A stretch of DNA of 64,000 bases from SIRX01 sp965213905 (GCA_965213905.1 OZ243922.1:372001-436000), one strand, 5' to 3'. Shown: positions 25,239 through 34,172, counted from the stretch's first letter. Made by a program: numbers and translations. Notes: generated by a model from the sequence alone, not told the origin.

Positions 25239-26039
25239 ATGCTCTCAGATAGTAGTGGATCGCGAGTAAGGGCAGAGAGTGTGGGCGGGTCTGGGTTGGG
25301 AGAACGAGGGTTTGGCAAGGATCTCCTGGAGGCGGAAGAGGTTGCTTCTTATCTGAGCCTCAACCCGGTAACGGTCTATCGGTGGTGCCGGGATGGGAGG
25401 TTGCCGTGCTTGAGGATCGGGCGCTACTGGCGCATCCGGCGCGAGGCGCTGGAGGAGTTTCTCCGGCAGGGTGAGAGCCCTACCACGCTGTTGGGCCACT
25501 TGAGGTCTTTCGTGCGGGTGCCGGATAACCTAATCGCCATAGCCGAAAACCTGGACCGGCTCCATCAATTGGACGCCACGTTCTTTATGTTGGGAGAAGC
25601 CCAAGGCGGGAAGCTCGTCAAGTTCTACGGGGGCGAGGGGGTTCCGTTAGAGGACCTGCGGGCCGACCTGGAAAGCTGGGGCCTCGAAGTACAGCGGCTT
25701 GAGGGCCAGGGGGTTCTGCACTTCGTGGCCGACGAGGATCCGGAAAACCGTGGGGGGCAACTCGTGAGCTTTTTAGAAGACGACTCGGAAGAAAGAAACA
25801 CACTGTGGGCGAGCTTTGACTGGTCCAGGCAGGTGAGCCTGGAGAAAGCGTTAGAGCAGCAAGCGAAGATCTCGGACATTACCTCCCGGCGCCTGGTAGT
25901 AAAGACCGCCGCCCTCGAAGAAGCGATAGACTCCTGGCCGCCCGCGATACTCCGACGGGCCCAGGTAGTTCACTCGGGACAGATCTGGCTCTCCGACGCC
26001 GGCGTGTCCGTCAGCCGCGCGGCACCGTTGCAGCAGTAA
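25239..26039 (+). CDS. Excisionase-type HTH regulator with MEDS-like sensor domain
   Basis: A 266-residue protein. LLEAEEVASYLSLNPVTVYR followed by DGRLPCLRIGRYWRIRREAL is a MerR/excisionase-family DNA-binding domain (residues about 30-75). The C-terminal 170 residues (VPDNLIAIAENLDRLHQLDA, VLHFVADEDPENRGGQLVSF, LVVKTAALEEAIDSWPPAIL, VVHSGQIWLSD) look like the MEDS/DcmR-type sensory fold. The start is uncertain: ATG 25239 has no ribosome site, TTG 25227 and GTG 25281 are alternatives. It is divergent from the PRC-barrel gene and could regulate it. Ligand unknown. Confidence 0.7.
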   Translation: MLSDSSGSRVRAESVGGSGLGERGFGKDLLEAEEVASYLSLNPVTVYRWCRDGRLPCLRIGRYWRIRREALEEFLRQGESPTTLLGHLRSFVRVPDNLIAIAENLDRLHQLDATFFMLGEAQGGKLVKFYGGEGVPLEDLRADLESWGLEVQRLEGQGVLHFVADEDPENRGGQLVSFLEDDSEERNTLWASFDWSRQVSLEKALEQQAKISDITSRRLVVKTAALEEAIDSWPPAILRRAQVVHSGQIWLSDAGVSVSRAAPLQQ

Positions 26040-26056
26040 CGGAGTAGCAACAAGCC

Positions 26057-26740
26057 TCAAGGACTCCTTAACTCCCTCCAGATCGCCGGCAAGACTTTTG
26101 CCGGATAGCTCCAGCGGATAAAAGACTCGCCGTGTTCGCGGACGCGATAGCGGATCGGCACTTCTTCCATTCGGAAGCCTTTGCGAACGAGGTCCAGCGT
26201 GAGGACTTGGGCGTAGTTGTAGTCGTGCACTATCTCCGCCCGGTCTGCCGCCTCCCGGCTGAAGGCCCGCATCCCCGTCTGTCCATCGGTCATTGGCCGC
26301 TGCGTCAATAGCACGAGCAGCGCGGTAAAGAAGTAGTTACCGAGCCGGCGGTACAGCTTCATCCCGTGTACTCCGCCACGGAAACGACTCCCGAGCACGT
26401 AGTCTGCCCGGTCCGCCAGAACAGGCTCGACCAGCCGCGGTATGTCTTCCGGGAAGTATTCGAGGTCCGCGTCCAGGTAGGCGACCGCCGCAGCCCCCGC
26501 ATCTACCGCGGCCCGCAGCCCGGTACGCACCGCCGCCCCGAGGCCGAGGTTGTGTGGGTGACGAACTACGGTCGCACCTTTTGCCGCCGCTATCTCGGCG
26601 GTCCGGTCTGAAGAGCCGTCGTCCACCACGAAGGTTTGCAGTCCGGAGCCCGGCACCCGGACCGGAAAGATACGATCCAGAAGCTCCCCGATGGTTTCTT
26701 CCTCGTCTTTAGCCGGGACGACGACCGCGAGCAGGCTCAC
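26057..26740 (-). CDS. Family 2 glycosyltransferase (dolichyl-phosphate-sugar synthase type)
   Basis: A 227-residue GT-A enzyme. SLLAVVVPAKDEEETIGELL opens the fold; FVVDDGSSDRTAEIAAAKGA carries the nucleotide-sugar DDGSSD; AVAYLDADLEYFPEDIPRLV carries the metal-binding D-x-D; GSRFRGGV and MRAFSREAA match polyprenyl-phosphate mannose/glucose synthases. The GTG at 26740 overlaps the upstream stop as GTGA and has GGAGG four bases before it; a much longer open frame upstream is out of character (Arg/Pro-rich) and rejected. It ends the four-gene glycan operon, probably making a lipid-linked sugar for the GT-C-like transferase. Confidence 0.85.
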   Translation of the reverse strand: MSLLAVVVPAKDEEETIGELLDRIFPVRVPGSGLQTFVVDDGSSDRTAEIAAAKGATVVRHPHNLGLGAAVRTGLRAAVDAGAAAVAYLDADLEYFPEDIPRLVEPVLADRADYVLGSRFRGGVHGMKLYRRLGNYFFTALLVLLTQRPMTDGQTGMRAFSREAADRAEIVHDYNYAQVLTLDLVRKGFRMEEVPIRYRVREHGESFIRWSYPAKVLPAIWRELRSP

Positions 26741-28179
26741 TTTTCCTCCAGCGCGTCTTTCAGCACCCGCCCGGTAGAGCCTTCCGGCGGCCCAATGCCG
26801 AGCAAGTAGCTGATGGTCGGCGCGAGGTCTAGTATGGACGCGGGTTTTTCTACGGCCTGTGCCCCGGTTATGCCGCTGCCCCACATGGCGAACGGAACGA
26901 AGCGTTCGCCTTCGGAGAGGTGTCCGTGGGCGCCAATGCCCCGGCCCTGGCCGTGGTCGGCCATAAGTACTACGGCGGTCTGGTCGTCGAGGTAGCCGTG
27001 TTCCTCGCACCACTGCATAAACTCTTCGATAAGCCCGTCCGTGATCTCGATCCGCTCCACGTACTCCGGGTAGTAGGTGCCGCGGACGTGGCCGTTCTGA
27101 TCCACGGCGAGTAGCTGGAGCACCAGAAGCTCAGGATCATGCTCTTCGAGCTCGCGTTTGGCGGCGGCGATTAGGTTCTGGTCGATCTTGTCGTTATGCG
27201 CCACGCTGGTCACGCTCGCCACGTCGTCCCCGAAGGAGTCTATGAGGTGCGCGATCCCGACGAGCCGGCCCTTCTTGCCGGCCCGCCGCAAAGAGTCGAA
27301 GATGCTCTCGACCTTCAGACCTAGTTTCAGGACCAGGTTGGAGGTAATACCGTGCTTCTCCGGCGCGGCCCCGGTAAACATCGAGGAGAAGCAGACCACA
27401 GTACGGGCGGGGTAGGTAGTTTCGACGTTCTCGTACACGGTACCCCCGGCCATCATTTTCTCCAGGTAAGGTTTCTCGGCCTCGTGAAAGCGGTCGAGGC
27501 GGCAGCCGTCTATGACCACCACGATCACACGCTCCGCCAACGGCCCACCCCGGTTTACGTCGCGCGTCGGTCCCGACGGATAAACGGGCTTCCAGTCAAA
27601 GAAGAAGTAGTGGATCAGGAAGCTCGCGACCGCCAGCACCACCGTGAAGCCGAGCACGATACCGGCCCGGCTCGCTACCAGGGGCTCGGCCAGCAGGTAC
27701 TCTAGCGTAAAGAGTACCAGCAAAGCTTTCGGCACCTGCTCCAGGAAATTGCCGCTGGTCGAGTCCGGATTCTCCAGCACGAGCTTCCAGAACCGGACGA
27801 AGTTCGTCTTTGGGGCTCCGGTCCTCAAGTGGTAGTAGAAAGTCCCCCAGAAGAAGACCGTAAAGAACACGTAGAGACCGAGCGTAAGGACCAACGCCCC
27901 GAGGTCTACAAAGCGGAAGACGAGAACGAAAACGGTCAGAAAAACCCACAGCGTCCAACGGAGCTTTAGCGGAAAATCGTAGACGACGAAGAGCAGCACC
28001 AACGGCGTGGCAAAGACGAGTGCCGGCAGAGCCCGGCTCCACAAGTCCGGGCTGGTGAGTTGAAAGACGTGTAGCAGAAGGAAAGTCCCCAACACGAAGA
28101 CCGGGTGGAAGGATTTGCCCTCGTTCAGCACGTTCCAGAGGCGGGCGGCGACTATCTCGAACTTGGACGCCGGCTTCAA
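26737..28179 (-). CDS. Membrane-anchored type I phosphodiesterase / alkaline phosphatase superfamily
   Basis: A 480-residue protein. The first 200 residues hold about seven membrane segments; the rest is an alkaline-phosphatase-fold catalytic domain. VIVVVIDGCRLDRF gives the first metal Asp (about residue 223), YPARTVVCFSSMFTG the catalytic Thr, KHGITSN and LLAVDQNGHVRGTYYPEY the next metal ligands, and VLMADHGQGRGIGAHGHLSE the final Asp-His-Gly and His. Such enzymes add or remove phosphoethanolamine-like or phosphoglycerol groups or cleave nucleotide pyrophosphates. The TTG start overlaps the upstream stop (TTGA), so it is translationally coupled in the glycan operon. Confidence 0.8.
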   Translation of the reverse strand: MKPASKFEIVAARLWNVLNEGKSFHPVFVLGTFLLLHVFQLTSPDLWSRALPALVFATPLVLLFVVYDFPLKLRWTLWVFLTVFVLVFRFVDLGALVLTLGLYVFFTVFFWGTFYYHLRTGAPKTNFVRFWKLVLENPDSTSGNFLEQVPKALLVLFTLEYLLAEPLVASRAGIVLGFTVVLAVASFLIHYFFFDWKPVYPSGPTRDVNRGGPLAERVIVVVIDGCRLDRFHEAEKPYLEKMMAGGTVYENVETTYPARTVVCFSSMFTGAAPEKHGITSNLVLKLGLKVESIFDSLRRAGKKGRLVGIAHLIDSFGDDVASVTSVAHNDKIDQNLIAAAKRELEEHDPELLVLQLLAVDQNGHVRGTYYPEYVERIEITDGLIEEFMQWCEEHGYLDDQTAVVLMADHGQGRGIGAHGHLSEGERFVPFAMWGSGITGAQAVEKPASILDLAPTISYLLGIGPPEGSTGRVLKDALEEK

Positions 28180-30209
28180 CGGTCTACCCCTTCAACTTCG
28201 TAGATGCGAAATGTCATGTCCAGGTTTTCCATATCTTTCGGTACTCCTTTTTCGTGGCCTTCTTTGCCGGCGAGCCGGGGCAGGCTCACTGTTTCGCGTC
28301 CTACTTCGCGAAAATCCACCCCGGAGACTAGGGGCGCGGGTCCGCCGTCGGTGGTCATGTAGACGGCGTTCTCCAGCAACCCCGCATTTTCCAACTCGTC
28401 CACTTCGTCTACGAAACGTTCTTTGGAGTACGGCAGTGCCGGATGCCCGTAGACGTACTCCAGGGTGGAAACGGCCCCGTCGTGGCCGTCGGGTTTCTCG
28501 ACGTAGACGACCTCGGCCTCCGGCACCGCGGCGTCTACCCGGTCGAAAGCGGAGATGGCGCCTTCGAGCTCCCGCGCCCCGATAATCGGTAGCGCCGTGT
28601 ACGCCGTCCAGCCGAACGCCAGGATCGCCAACCCGCCGGCGAGCGCCATTCCGGCCCGGCGGTTCCAGAAACGTCCCAACAACTTTCCGGCTTCGACTGC
28701 GGCGTACCCGGCGAGCAAGGCGAGCAGCGGCAGGGCCGCCGGCACGAAGCGGCGGGTGGCCCAGGGCAGGTCCGGGGCGACGTTCGGTATCGCCGTGTAG
28801 AGCACGCCGGAGGCCAGGAAAGCACCGAGCACGAGTGTTTTTGGAACATCCAGCCGCCGGGACGCGAGCAATAGCCCGGCGAGTCCCAGAAGCGCCACGA
28901 CGGGCGTCGTGAACCAGACCATCCGCACGAGCGTTTGCGTCCGGTAGGCGTCGAAGTCCCTCGAATCTACGGGCAGTTCTTGCCCGGGTACGGGCAGCAC
29001 GAAGTAGGCCCAGAGCGCGGCCCCGGCGACGGCAAGGGCCCCGGCGGGCGCAAGCTCTTTTCCGTGGGCCTCCATCCATCCGCGGAGCCGTCCTCCCCAT
29101 CGGTGGCGGACGTAGGAGAAAACGGCGACCAAGGGGACCGCCACAACCAGCAAATACGGCAAGAGCCCGAGAAAGTTGTCGAGGCCGTGCGAAGAGTAGA
29201 TGGTGTACAGGTAGCGGCCGCCGACGGTGTTCAGGTAGAGCAGCGCGGCCCCGGCGAAGAGCGCCAGCGGCACGCCCGGCCAAAGCCAGCGGCGCGCCGG
29301 CCCGCGGGTGAGGAGATCGTATCCGAACAGCACCGGTACGACCGCCGCCACGAGAAAGCCGTCCACCCGGATCAACATAGCCCCGCCAAGCAGGAGCCCC
29401 GCCAGCACACCGGAGGCCCGCCCCGGGCCGCGGACAAAGCGGACGACGAACCACAGACCGGCCAGCGCGAAGAACTGGGTTATGACCTCGCTCGACGGTT
29501 GTTTGGACCACCAGACTTGCGTGTAGCTCACCGCCAGGATACCCGCCCCCGCCAGCCCGGCCCAGCGTCCGAAGACTTCCCGGCCCAACAAGAATGCCGC
29601 CAAGACCGCCAGAACCCCGAAGATCGGAACGACGTAGAGGCTACCCCAGAGGCCGCCGACGAGGTTTCCGAAGCCCATCCAGGCAAAGGGACCGGGGAAG
29701 AACTGCGGCAGGATCAGGCTCTCATTAGAGATGTAGAACCCGGGGTACTTTATCCCCTCCACAAAAGGGTGAAACGAAGATACCGCCCCGACCAACGGGT
29801 CTCTCTTTAACAACTCTCCCGTCCGGGTCAGCCGGTCGGCAACGACCGTGTAAACCCCGGGGTCGCGGACGTTTATGACGTACTCCGCCGGCCGGGCGTA
29901 CAGTGCGAAGCTCCCGAGAACCAACCCGATGGCCGCAACGTCCCACTTCGAAGCCCGGACATAGACCGTCTGTTCCCTACACAGAAACCAGGATACGACG
30001 GAGCATATTCCCAGGCTTACGACTATCGCGGGAACGGTAAACCATCCCAGGATAGCCAGGAGAACCAGCACCGGGGTTGCGACGGCCGCGCCGGCCCCGC
30101 CCCGCAACAGCGCAAGCTCCGCCCACCCGTCGCCTTTGCGAGCGATGCTCCGCCCGAGGAAATGCCCGGGCAGGTAGAGGAAAGCCAGCAGTAACAGCGC
30201 CGTCAGCAA
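28176..30209 (-). CDS. GT-C-fold polyprenyl-sugar transferase-like membrane protein
   Basis: A 677-residue protein with about 12-13 membrane segments and a soluble C-terminal domain of some 150 residues. Early extracytoplasmic RDPGVYTVVADRLTRTGELL and the following ISNESLILPQFFPGPFAWMG are in the position of the catalytic Asp/Glu loop of ArnT/PMT-type transferases. SYTQVWWSKQPSSEVITQFF is also typical of GT39/GT83-like proteins. These use polyprenyl-phosphate sugars to modify surface molecules. The TTG at 30209 lies eight bases past the upstream epimerase stop; its own stop overlaps the next start by four bases. Donor and acceptor are unknown. Confidence 0.75.
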   Translation of the reverse strand: MLTALLLLAFLYLPGHFLGRSIARKGDGWAELALLRGGAGAAVATPVLVLLAILGWFTVPAIVVSLGICSVVSWFLCREQTVYVRASKWDVAAIGLVLGSFALYARPAEYVINVRDPGVYTVVADRLTRTGELLKRDPLVGAVSSFHPFVEGIKYPGFYISNESLILPQFFPGPFAWMGFGNLVGGLWGSLYVVPIFGVLAVLAAFLLGREVFGRWAGLAGAGILAVSYTQVWWSKQPSSEVITQFFALAGLWFVVRFVRGPGRASGVLAGLLLGGAMLIRVDGFLVAAVVPVLFGYDLLTRGPARRWLWPGVPLALFAGAALLYLNTVGGRYLYTIYSSHGLDNFLGLLPYLLVVAVPLVAVFSYVRHRWGGRLRGWMEAHGKELAPAGALAVAGAALWAYFVLPVPGQELPVDSRDFDAYRTQTLVRMVWFTTPVVALLGLAGLLLASRRLDVPKTLVLGAFLASGVLYTAIPNVAPDLPWATRRFVPAALPLLALLAGYAAVEAGKLLGRFWNRRAGMALAGGLAILAFGWTAYTALPIIGARELEGAISAFDRVDAAVPEAEVVYVEKPDGHDGAVSTLEYVYGHPALPYSKERFVDEVDELENAGLLENAVYMTTDGGPAPLVSGVDFREVGRETVSLPRLAGKEGHEKGVPKDMENLDMTFRIYEVEGVDR

Positions 30210-30216
30210 GGTTTCG

Positions 30217-31167
30217 TCAGGCGGTTCCGGCCACCGGGCTCTCGCGCAGCGCCCACTCCGCCTGGGCCGCCGCGCCTTCTTCGAGGCTCGTCCGGGGCGC
30301 GTACCCCAACTCCTTTTCCGCCCGCCGCGAGTCGGCCCACGTCGAGCGCACGTCGCCGGCAGCCGCCGGACCGTACCGGGCCTCGACCTCCGCCCCGGTC
30401 GCCCGCCGCACGACGTCGAGCATTTCGTTTACCGTCGCCCGCGTACCACCGCCCACGTTATACACACCGGGTTCGGCCTTCAAAGACGCCACGGTTGCCT
30501 CAACCGCGTCCAGGACGTAGGTCATGTCCCGTACCTGTCTGCCGTCCCCGAATACCTCCACCGGCCGCCGCTTCTTTGCCGCGAAGAGAAACCGGGCCAG
30601 CGCCATCTCGGGCCGCTGGCGGGGGCCGTAGACGGTAAAGTACCGGAGCACCGTCGCCGGCACGTCGCGCTCCCGCCGGTATAGCTCGACCAACTCCTCC
30701 GCCGCCAGCTTGCTCATGCCGTAGGGCGAGGCCGGTCGCCGGGGATGGTCCTCGGCGACCGGCCCGCCCGCGTCGCCCCCGTAGACCGAGGAGGATGACA
30801 CGTAGACGAACCTGGCGTCGCTACCGGATGCGGCCTCCAGTAGCCGTTGGGTAGTGAGCACGTTCCGCTCCACGTAGCGCCCGAAGTTGTCGCCCCAACT
30901 CCGGCGCACCCCGGGTTCCCCAGCGAGGTGAAAGACCGCGTTTATGCCGAGGAGCAGTTCGTCCGGTTCGAGGGATAGGAGATCCCCTTCCAAAAGCTCG
31001 AAGCCCGGCTCTTCTGTAGCCGCCGACAGGTTGCGCTCCTTGCGCCCGCGCGAGTAGTAGCCCGTAAAAGAATCCACGCCCAAGACCTCGTGGCCCTTCG
31101 ATAGTAGCCGCTCGACCAGGTGAGACCCTATAAAACCCGCCGCCCCCGTTACCAAAACCCGGCCCAA
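30217..31167 (-). CDS. NAD-dependent sugar epimerase/dehydratase (extended SDR)
   Basis: A 316-residue enzyme. The Rossmann motif VTGAAGFIGSHL (TGxxGxxG) lies at residues 6-17; FHLAGEPGVRRSW is the conserved active-site loop; YVSSSSVYG carries the catalytic Ser; PYGMSKLAAEELV carries YxxxK; LRYFTVYGPRQRPEMA is the substrate loop of UDP-glucose 4-epimerase-like and UDP-glucuronate-decarboxylase-like enzymes. It makes a nucleotide sugar, probably for the following three genes. The TTG start has GGAGGGCTC upstream. Exact sugar is not predictable. Confidence 0.88.
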   Translation of the reverse strand: MGRVLVTGAAGFIGSHLVERLLSKGHEVLGVDSFTGYYSRGRKERNLSAATEEPGFELLEGDLLSLEPDELLLGINAVFHLAGEPGVRRSWGDNFGRYVERNVLTTQRLLEAASGSDARFVYVSSSSVYGGDAGGPVAEDHPRRPASPYGMSKLAAEELVELYRRERDVPATVLRYFTVYGPRQRPEMALARFLFAAKKRRPVEVFGDGRQVRDMTYVLDAVEATVASLKAEPGVYNVGGGTRATVNEMLDVVRRATGAEVEARYGPAAAGDVRSTWADSRRAEKELGYAPRTSLEEGAAAQAEWALRESPVAGTA

Positions 31168-31243
31168 GAGCCCTCCTCTTTGATCTAGCTCACAAGATTG
31201 CCTACGTCCGCTTGACCACCGGCATCTCGTACACTACCCTGAC

Positions 31244-31269
31244 TATGATGTTATTGCAAACGATTGTCA
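31244..31269 (+). promoter_or_regulatory. Predicted -10 and Fur-like box for the iron importer
   Basis: TATGAT (31244-31249) is followed by a 15-mer TGCAAACGATTGTCA (31255-31269) that matches the Fur 7-1-7 pattern TGATAAT-N-ATTATCA at 10 of 14 arm positions. It lies about 75 bases before the TTG start of the iron-binding lipoprotein gene, where a Fur-type repressor would act. Inference from pattern and context. Confidence 0.4.
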
Positions 31270-31342
31270 TTACGAACATGACCTGGGTCACGGACACAGT
31301 GGCGGGCGGGTCGTCGGGTAGTAAACGTGGGGGAGGAATGTT

Positions 31343-32548
31343 TTGCGGGTGATCCGGAGTTTTTTGATCTTTGCGTTTTTTTCGGCCGCTTTGCTCGTTA
31401 GCGTGGCCTGTGGTGAGGAGCCACCCCAAGACGCCACGGCGGGCGGCTCGTCGGCGGAACAGACCGGAGAAACCGGCGGCGGCACTACCGTTGAAACGGG
31501 CGGTGGAACAACCGGGGGGACTACAGCCGGTACGACCGGAGGCACGACCGGAAGCACGACCGGAGGCACGACGGGCGGCACGACGGGTGAGACGACCCAG
31601 GAGGCGCTCTCGCCGGGCGAGGGTAATTTGGTGATCTACTCGGGCCGCAGCGAGGAGTTGGTCGGCCCGATCATCGCGCAGTTCGAGGAGAGGTCCGGTG
31701 TGGACGTTCAGACCCGCTACGGCGATACCTCCGAGCTGGCCGCCCAGATTCTGGAAGAGGGCGGGAACACCCCGGCCGACCTCTTTTTTGCCCAGGACCC
31801 GGGCGCCCTGGGGGCGCTGGCCGAGGAAAACCGCTTCCAGGAGTTGCCGGACGACCTTGCGGGGCAGGTGCCGGAACGGTTCCGGTCGCCGGATGATCTC
31901 TGGGTCGGGACCTCCGGCCGGGCGCGGGTAGTGGCTTATAACACCGAGGCTTTGTCGGAGGAAGACTTGCCGGACTCCATCTTCGGCTTCACAGACCCCG
32001 AGTGGCAGGGTAGGATCGGCTGGGCGCCGACGAACGGTTCCTTCCAGGCTTTCGTAACCGCGCTGCGGGAGGTCGAGGGCGAAGACCGGGCCCGCCAGTG
32101 GCTCGAAGACATCCAGGCTAACGACCCGTTCGAGTACCCGGACAACTCCACGGCCCTCCAGGGCGTGGCCTCCGGCGAGGTCGAGGCCGCGTTCGTGAAC
32201 CACTACTACCTCTACCAGGCGCTGGAAGAGCAGGGCCAGGACTTCGGGGCGCGCAACTACAACTTCCCGAATGCGGACCCGGGCAACCTAGTCATCGTGG
32301 CCGGCGCCGGTATCCTGGAGACCGCCGAGAACCCGCAGGCGGCCCGCAGCTTTATACAGTACATGCTCTCGGATGAGGCCCAGCAGTTCTTCGCCGACGA
32401 AACCTTCGAGTACCCCATGATCGAAGGCGTCCAGGCCGCCGAGGGCATCGGGGCCCTCTCCGAAATACAATCGCCAGACGTGAACCTCGGCAACCTGGAC
32501 GACCTGGAAGGCACCCTGGAACTCCTGCAGGAGACGGGCGTCCTCTAG
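31343..32548 (+). CDS. Ferric-iron ABC transporter substrate-binding lipoprotein
   Basis: A 401-residue protein. The signal peptide (VIRSFLIFAFFSAALLVSVA then Cys) ends in a lipoprotein Cys near residue 23. A 65-residue Thr/Gly linker with GGTT-type repeats follows. The mature domain begins NLVIYSGRSEELVGPIIAQF, the FbpA/FutA opening; TRYGDTSELAAQILEEG, PADLFFAQDPGALGAL and VNHYYLYQALEEQ (tyrosine pair that ligates iron) match class III ferric-binding proteins. GGAGG lies six bases before the TTG start. It is first in an operon with permease and ATPase. Confidence 0.9.
   Translation: MRVIRSFLIFAFFSAALLVSVACGEEPPQDATAGGSSAEQTGETGGGTTVETGGGTTGGTTAGTTGGTTGSTTGGTTGGTTGETTQEALSPGEGNLVIYSGRSEELVGPIIAQFEERSGVDVQTRYGDTSELAAQILEEGGNTPADLFFAQDPGALGALAEENRFQELPDDLAGQVPERFRSPDDLWVGTSGRARVVAYNTEALSEEDLPDSIFGFTDPEWQGRIGWAPTNGSFQAFVTALREVEGEDRARQWLEDIQANDPFEYPDNSTALQGVASGEVEAAFVNHYYLYQALEEQGQDFGARNYNFPNADPGNLVIVAGAGILETAENPQAARSFIQYMLSDEAQQFFADETFEYPMIEGVQAAEGIGALSEIQSPDVNLGNLDDLEGTLELLQETGVL
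31529..31588 (+). repeat. Five 12-bp units encoding a Thr/Gly linker
   Basis: Within the lipoprotein gene, 12-bp units close to GGCACGACCGGA are repeated five times and encode GGTT-like tetrapeptides; degenerate copies extend on both sides. It forms a flexible spacer between the lipid anchor and the binding domain, and its length is likely to vary between strains. Confidence 0.8.
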
Positions 32549-32549
32549 G

Positions 32550-34172
32550 GTGTCGGCCCTTCCCACCACGCCGGAGGTTCGGGGACCACGGGAGTCCGGT
32601 CGTACCCGCAAGCGTCCCCCGGCCCTCGTCTGGGTTCCCGCGGCGCTGGTCGCGGCGGTGATGATCCTGCCGCTGGCGTACCTGATCCTGCGCTCCCTGG
32701 AAGGCGGGGCTTCCGGTGTTCTGGAAGTCCTCTTGGACGGGGACACCTACGCCACGCTGGGACGGAGCGTGCTACTCGCCACGCTGGTTACGGGCATCTC
32801 GGTCCTCGTGGCGGTGCCTCTGGCCTGGATCACGGCCCGCACCGACCTTCCGGGACGGCGCCTTTGGGCGGTGCTGGCCGCGCTACCGCTCGTGATTCCC
32901 TCCTACGTCGGCGGCTTTGTGCTGGTGAGCGTGCTCGGCCCCCGGGGAATTTTGCAAGGCTCCCTGGAACCCTTCGGCGTCGAACGGTTGCCGAGCATCT
33001 ACGGCCTCCCCGGCGCGACGCTGGCCCTGGTTCTCTTCTCGTACCCGTACATCTTCCTGACGGTTCGCGGGGCTTTTCGGGGGATGGACCCGGCCCTCGA
33101 AGAAGCCGCCAAGAGCCTCGGGAGCGGCGTCTGGACGACGTTCTTCCGGGTAACGCTGCCGCAGCTCCGGCCCGCAATCGTTGCGGGCGCCCTGCTCGTG
33201 GCGCTCTACACCTTGAGCGACTTTGGGGCGGTGTCGCTTCTACACTACGACTCTTTTGCCCGCGAGATCTACGTCCAGTACCAGTCGGCCTTCGACCGGA
33301 CCCCGGCCGCAATACTAGGCCTGATGCTCGTGGTCCTCACCGTAACGATACTCGTTCTCGAAGGCCGCACGCGGGGCAGGCTCCGCTACCACCGGAGCAG
33401 CGCCGGTTCCGCGCGGCGGGCCGCGCCGGTGGAACTCGGACGCTGGAAGTGGCCCGCCCTGATCTTCTGTGGCGGCGTAGTCTCCCTGGCGCTGGTCGCC
33501 CCCATCGGCATCCTTAGTTTCTGGCTCGTCCGGGGGGTCGCGGGCGGCGAACCTTTGCGGCTCGTGTGGGGCGCGGCCCTGAGTTCGGTCTACGTCTCCG
33601 GGCTCGCCGCCGGGGTTGCAGCCCTCGCCGCCCTGCCGGTGGCCTTGCTCGCCGTGCGGTTCCGGGGTCGCGTTACGGGCTTGCTGGAGCGCCTGACGTA
33701 CCTCGGGTACGCGCTGCCGGGGATCGTGCTGGCCCTCGCGCTGGTGTTTTTCGGGGCAAACTACGCGCCCGCGCTGTATGGTACCCTCGGGGTCTTGATC
33801 CTGGCCTACGTAATACACTTTTTACCTCAAGCGGTTGGCGCCACAAGAACGGCCCTGCTGCAGATAAACCCCAGCGTCGAAGAGGCGGCCCGCGGCCTCG
33901 GTCGCAGTCCCGCAAACGTCTTGGCGAGCATCACCGCCCCGCTCGCCCGCTCCGGCATCCTGGCCGGCGCCGCCCTGGTCTTTCTAACCACGATGAAAGA
34001 GCTTCCCGCCACACTGCTGCTAAGTCCCATCGGCTTCGACACTTTGGCGACCAGCATCTGGAGCGCCACCTCCGAGGCGTTCTTCGCCCGGGCGGCGGCC
34101 CCGGCGTTGATCCTGATCCTGGTCTCCGCAGTGCCGGTGTACCTGCTCACGATCCGGGACCGCGCCAAATGA
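32550..34172 (+). CDS. Ferric-iron ABC transporter permease (FbpB type)
   Basis: A 540-residue protein made of two fused permease halves, as in FbpB. Twelve membrane segments are predicted. Two EAA loops that contact the ATPase are visible: ALEEAAKSLGSGVWTTFFRV (about residue 184) and SVEEAARGLGRSPANVLASI (about residue 444). The start GTG is one base past the lipoprotein stop. The stop overlaps the ATPase start as ATGA. It moves iron from the binding protein across the membrane. Confidence 0.9.
   Translation: MSALPTTPEVRGPRESGRTRKRPPALVWVPAALVAAVMILPLAYLILRSLEGGASGVLEVLLDGDTYATLGRSVLLATLVTGISVLVAVPLAWITARTDLPGRRLWAVLAALPLVIPSYVGGFVLVSVLGPRGILQGSLEPFGVERLPSIYGLPGATLALVLFSYPYIFLTVRGAFRGMDPALEEAAKSLGSGVWTTFFRVTLPQLRPAIVAGALLVALYTLSDFGAVSLLHYDSFAREIYVQYQSAFDRTPAAILGLMLVVLTVTILVLEGRTRGRLRYHRSSAGSARRAAPVELGRWKWPALIFCGGVVSLALVAPIGILSFWLVRGVAGGEPLRLVWGAALSSVYVSGLAAGVAALAALPVALLAVRFRGRVTGLLERLTYLGYALPGIVLALALVFFGANYAPALYGTLGVLILAYVIHFLPQAVGATRTALLQINPSVEEAARGLGRSPANVLASITAPLARSGILAGAALVFLTTMKELPATLLLSPIGFDTLATSIWSATSEAFFARAAAPALILILVSAVPVYLLTIRDRAK

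Noticed and set aside
26741..27013. N-terminal extension of the GT2 enzyme
   Set aside because: The extension is Arg/Pro-rich and lies inside the phosphodiesterase gene; GTG 26740 with GGAGG fits the family start.
33566..34168. N-terminal extension of the iron ATPase
   Set aside because: It lies inside the permease gene and is not protein-like; ATG 34169 overlaps the permease stop as ATGA.
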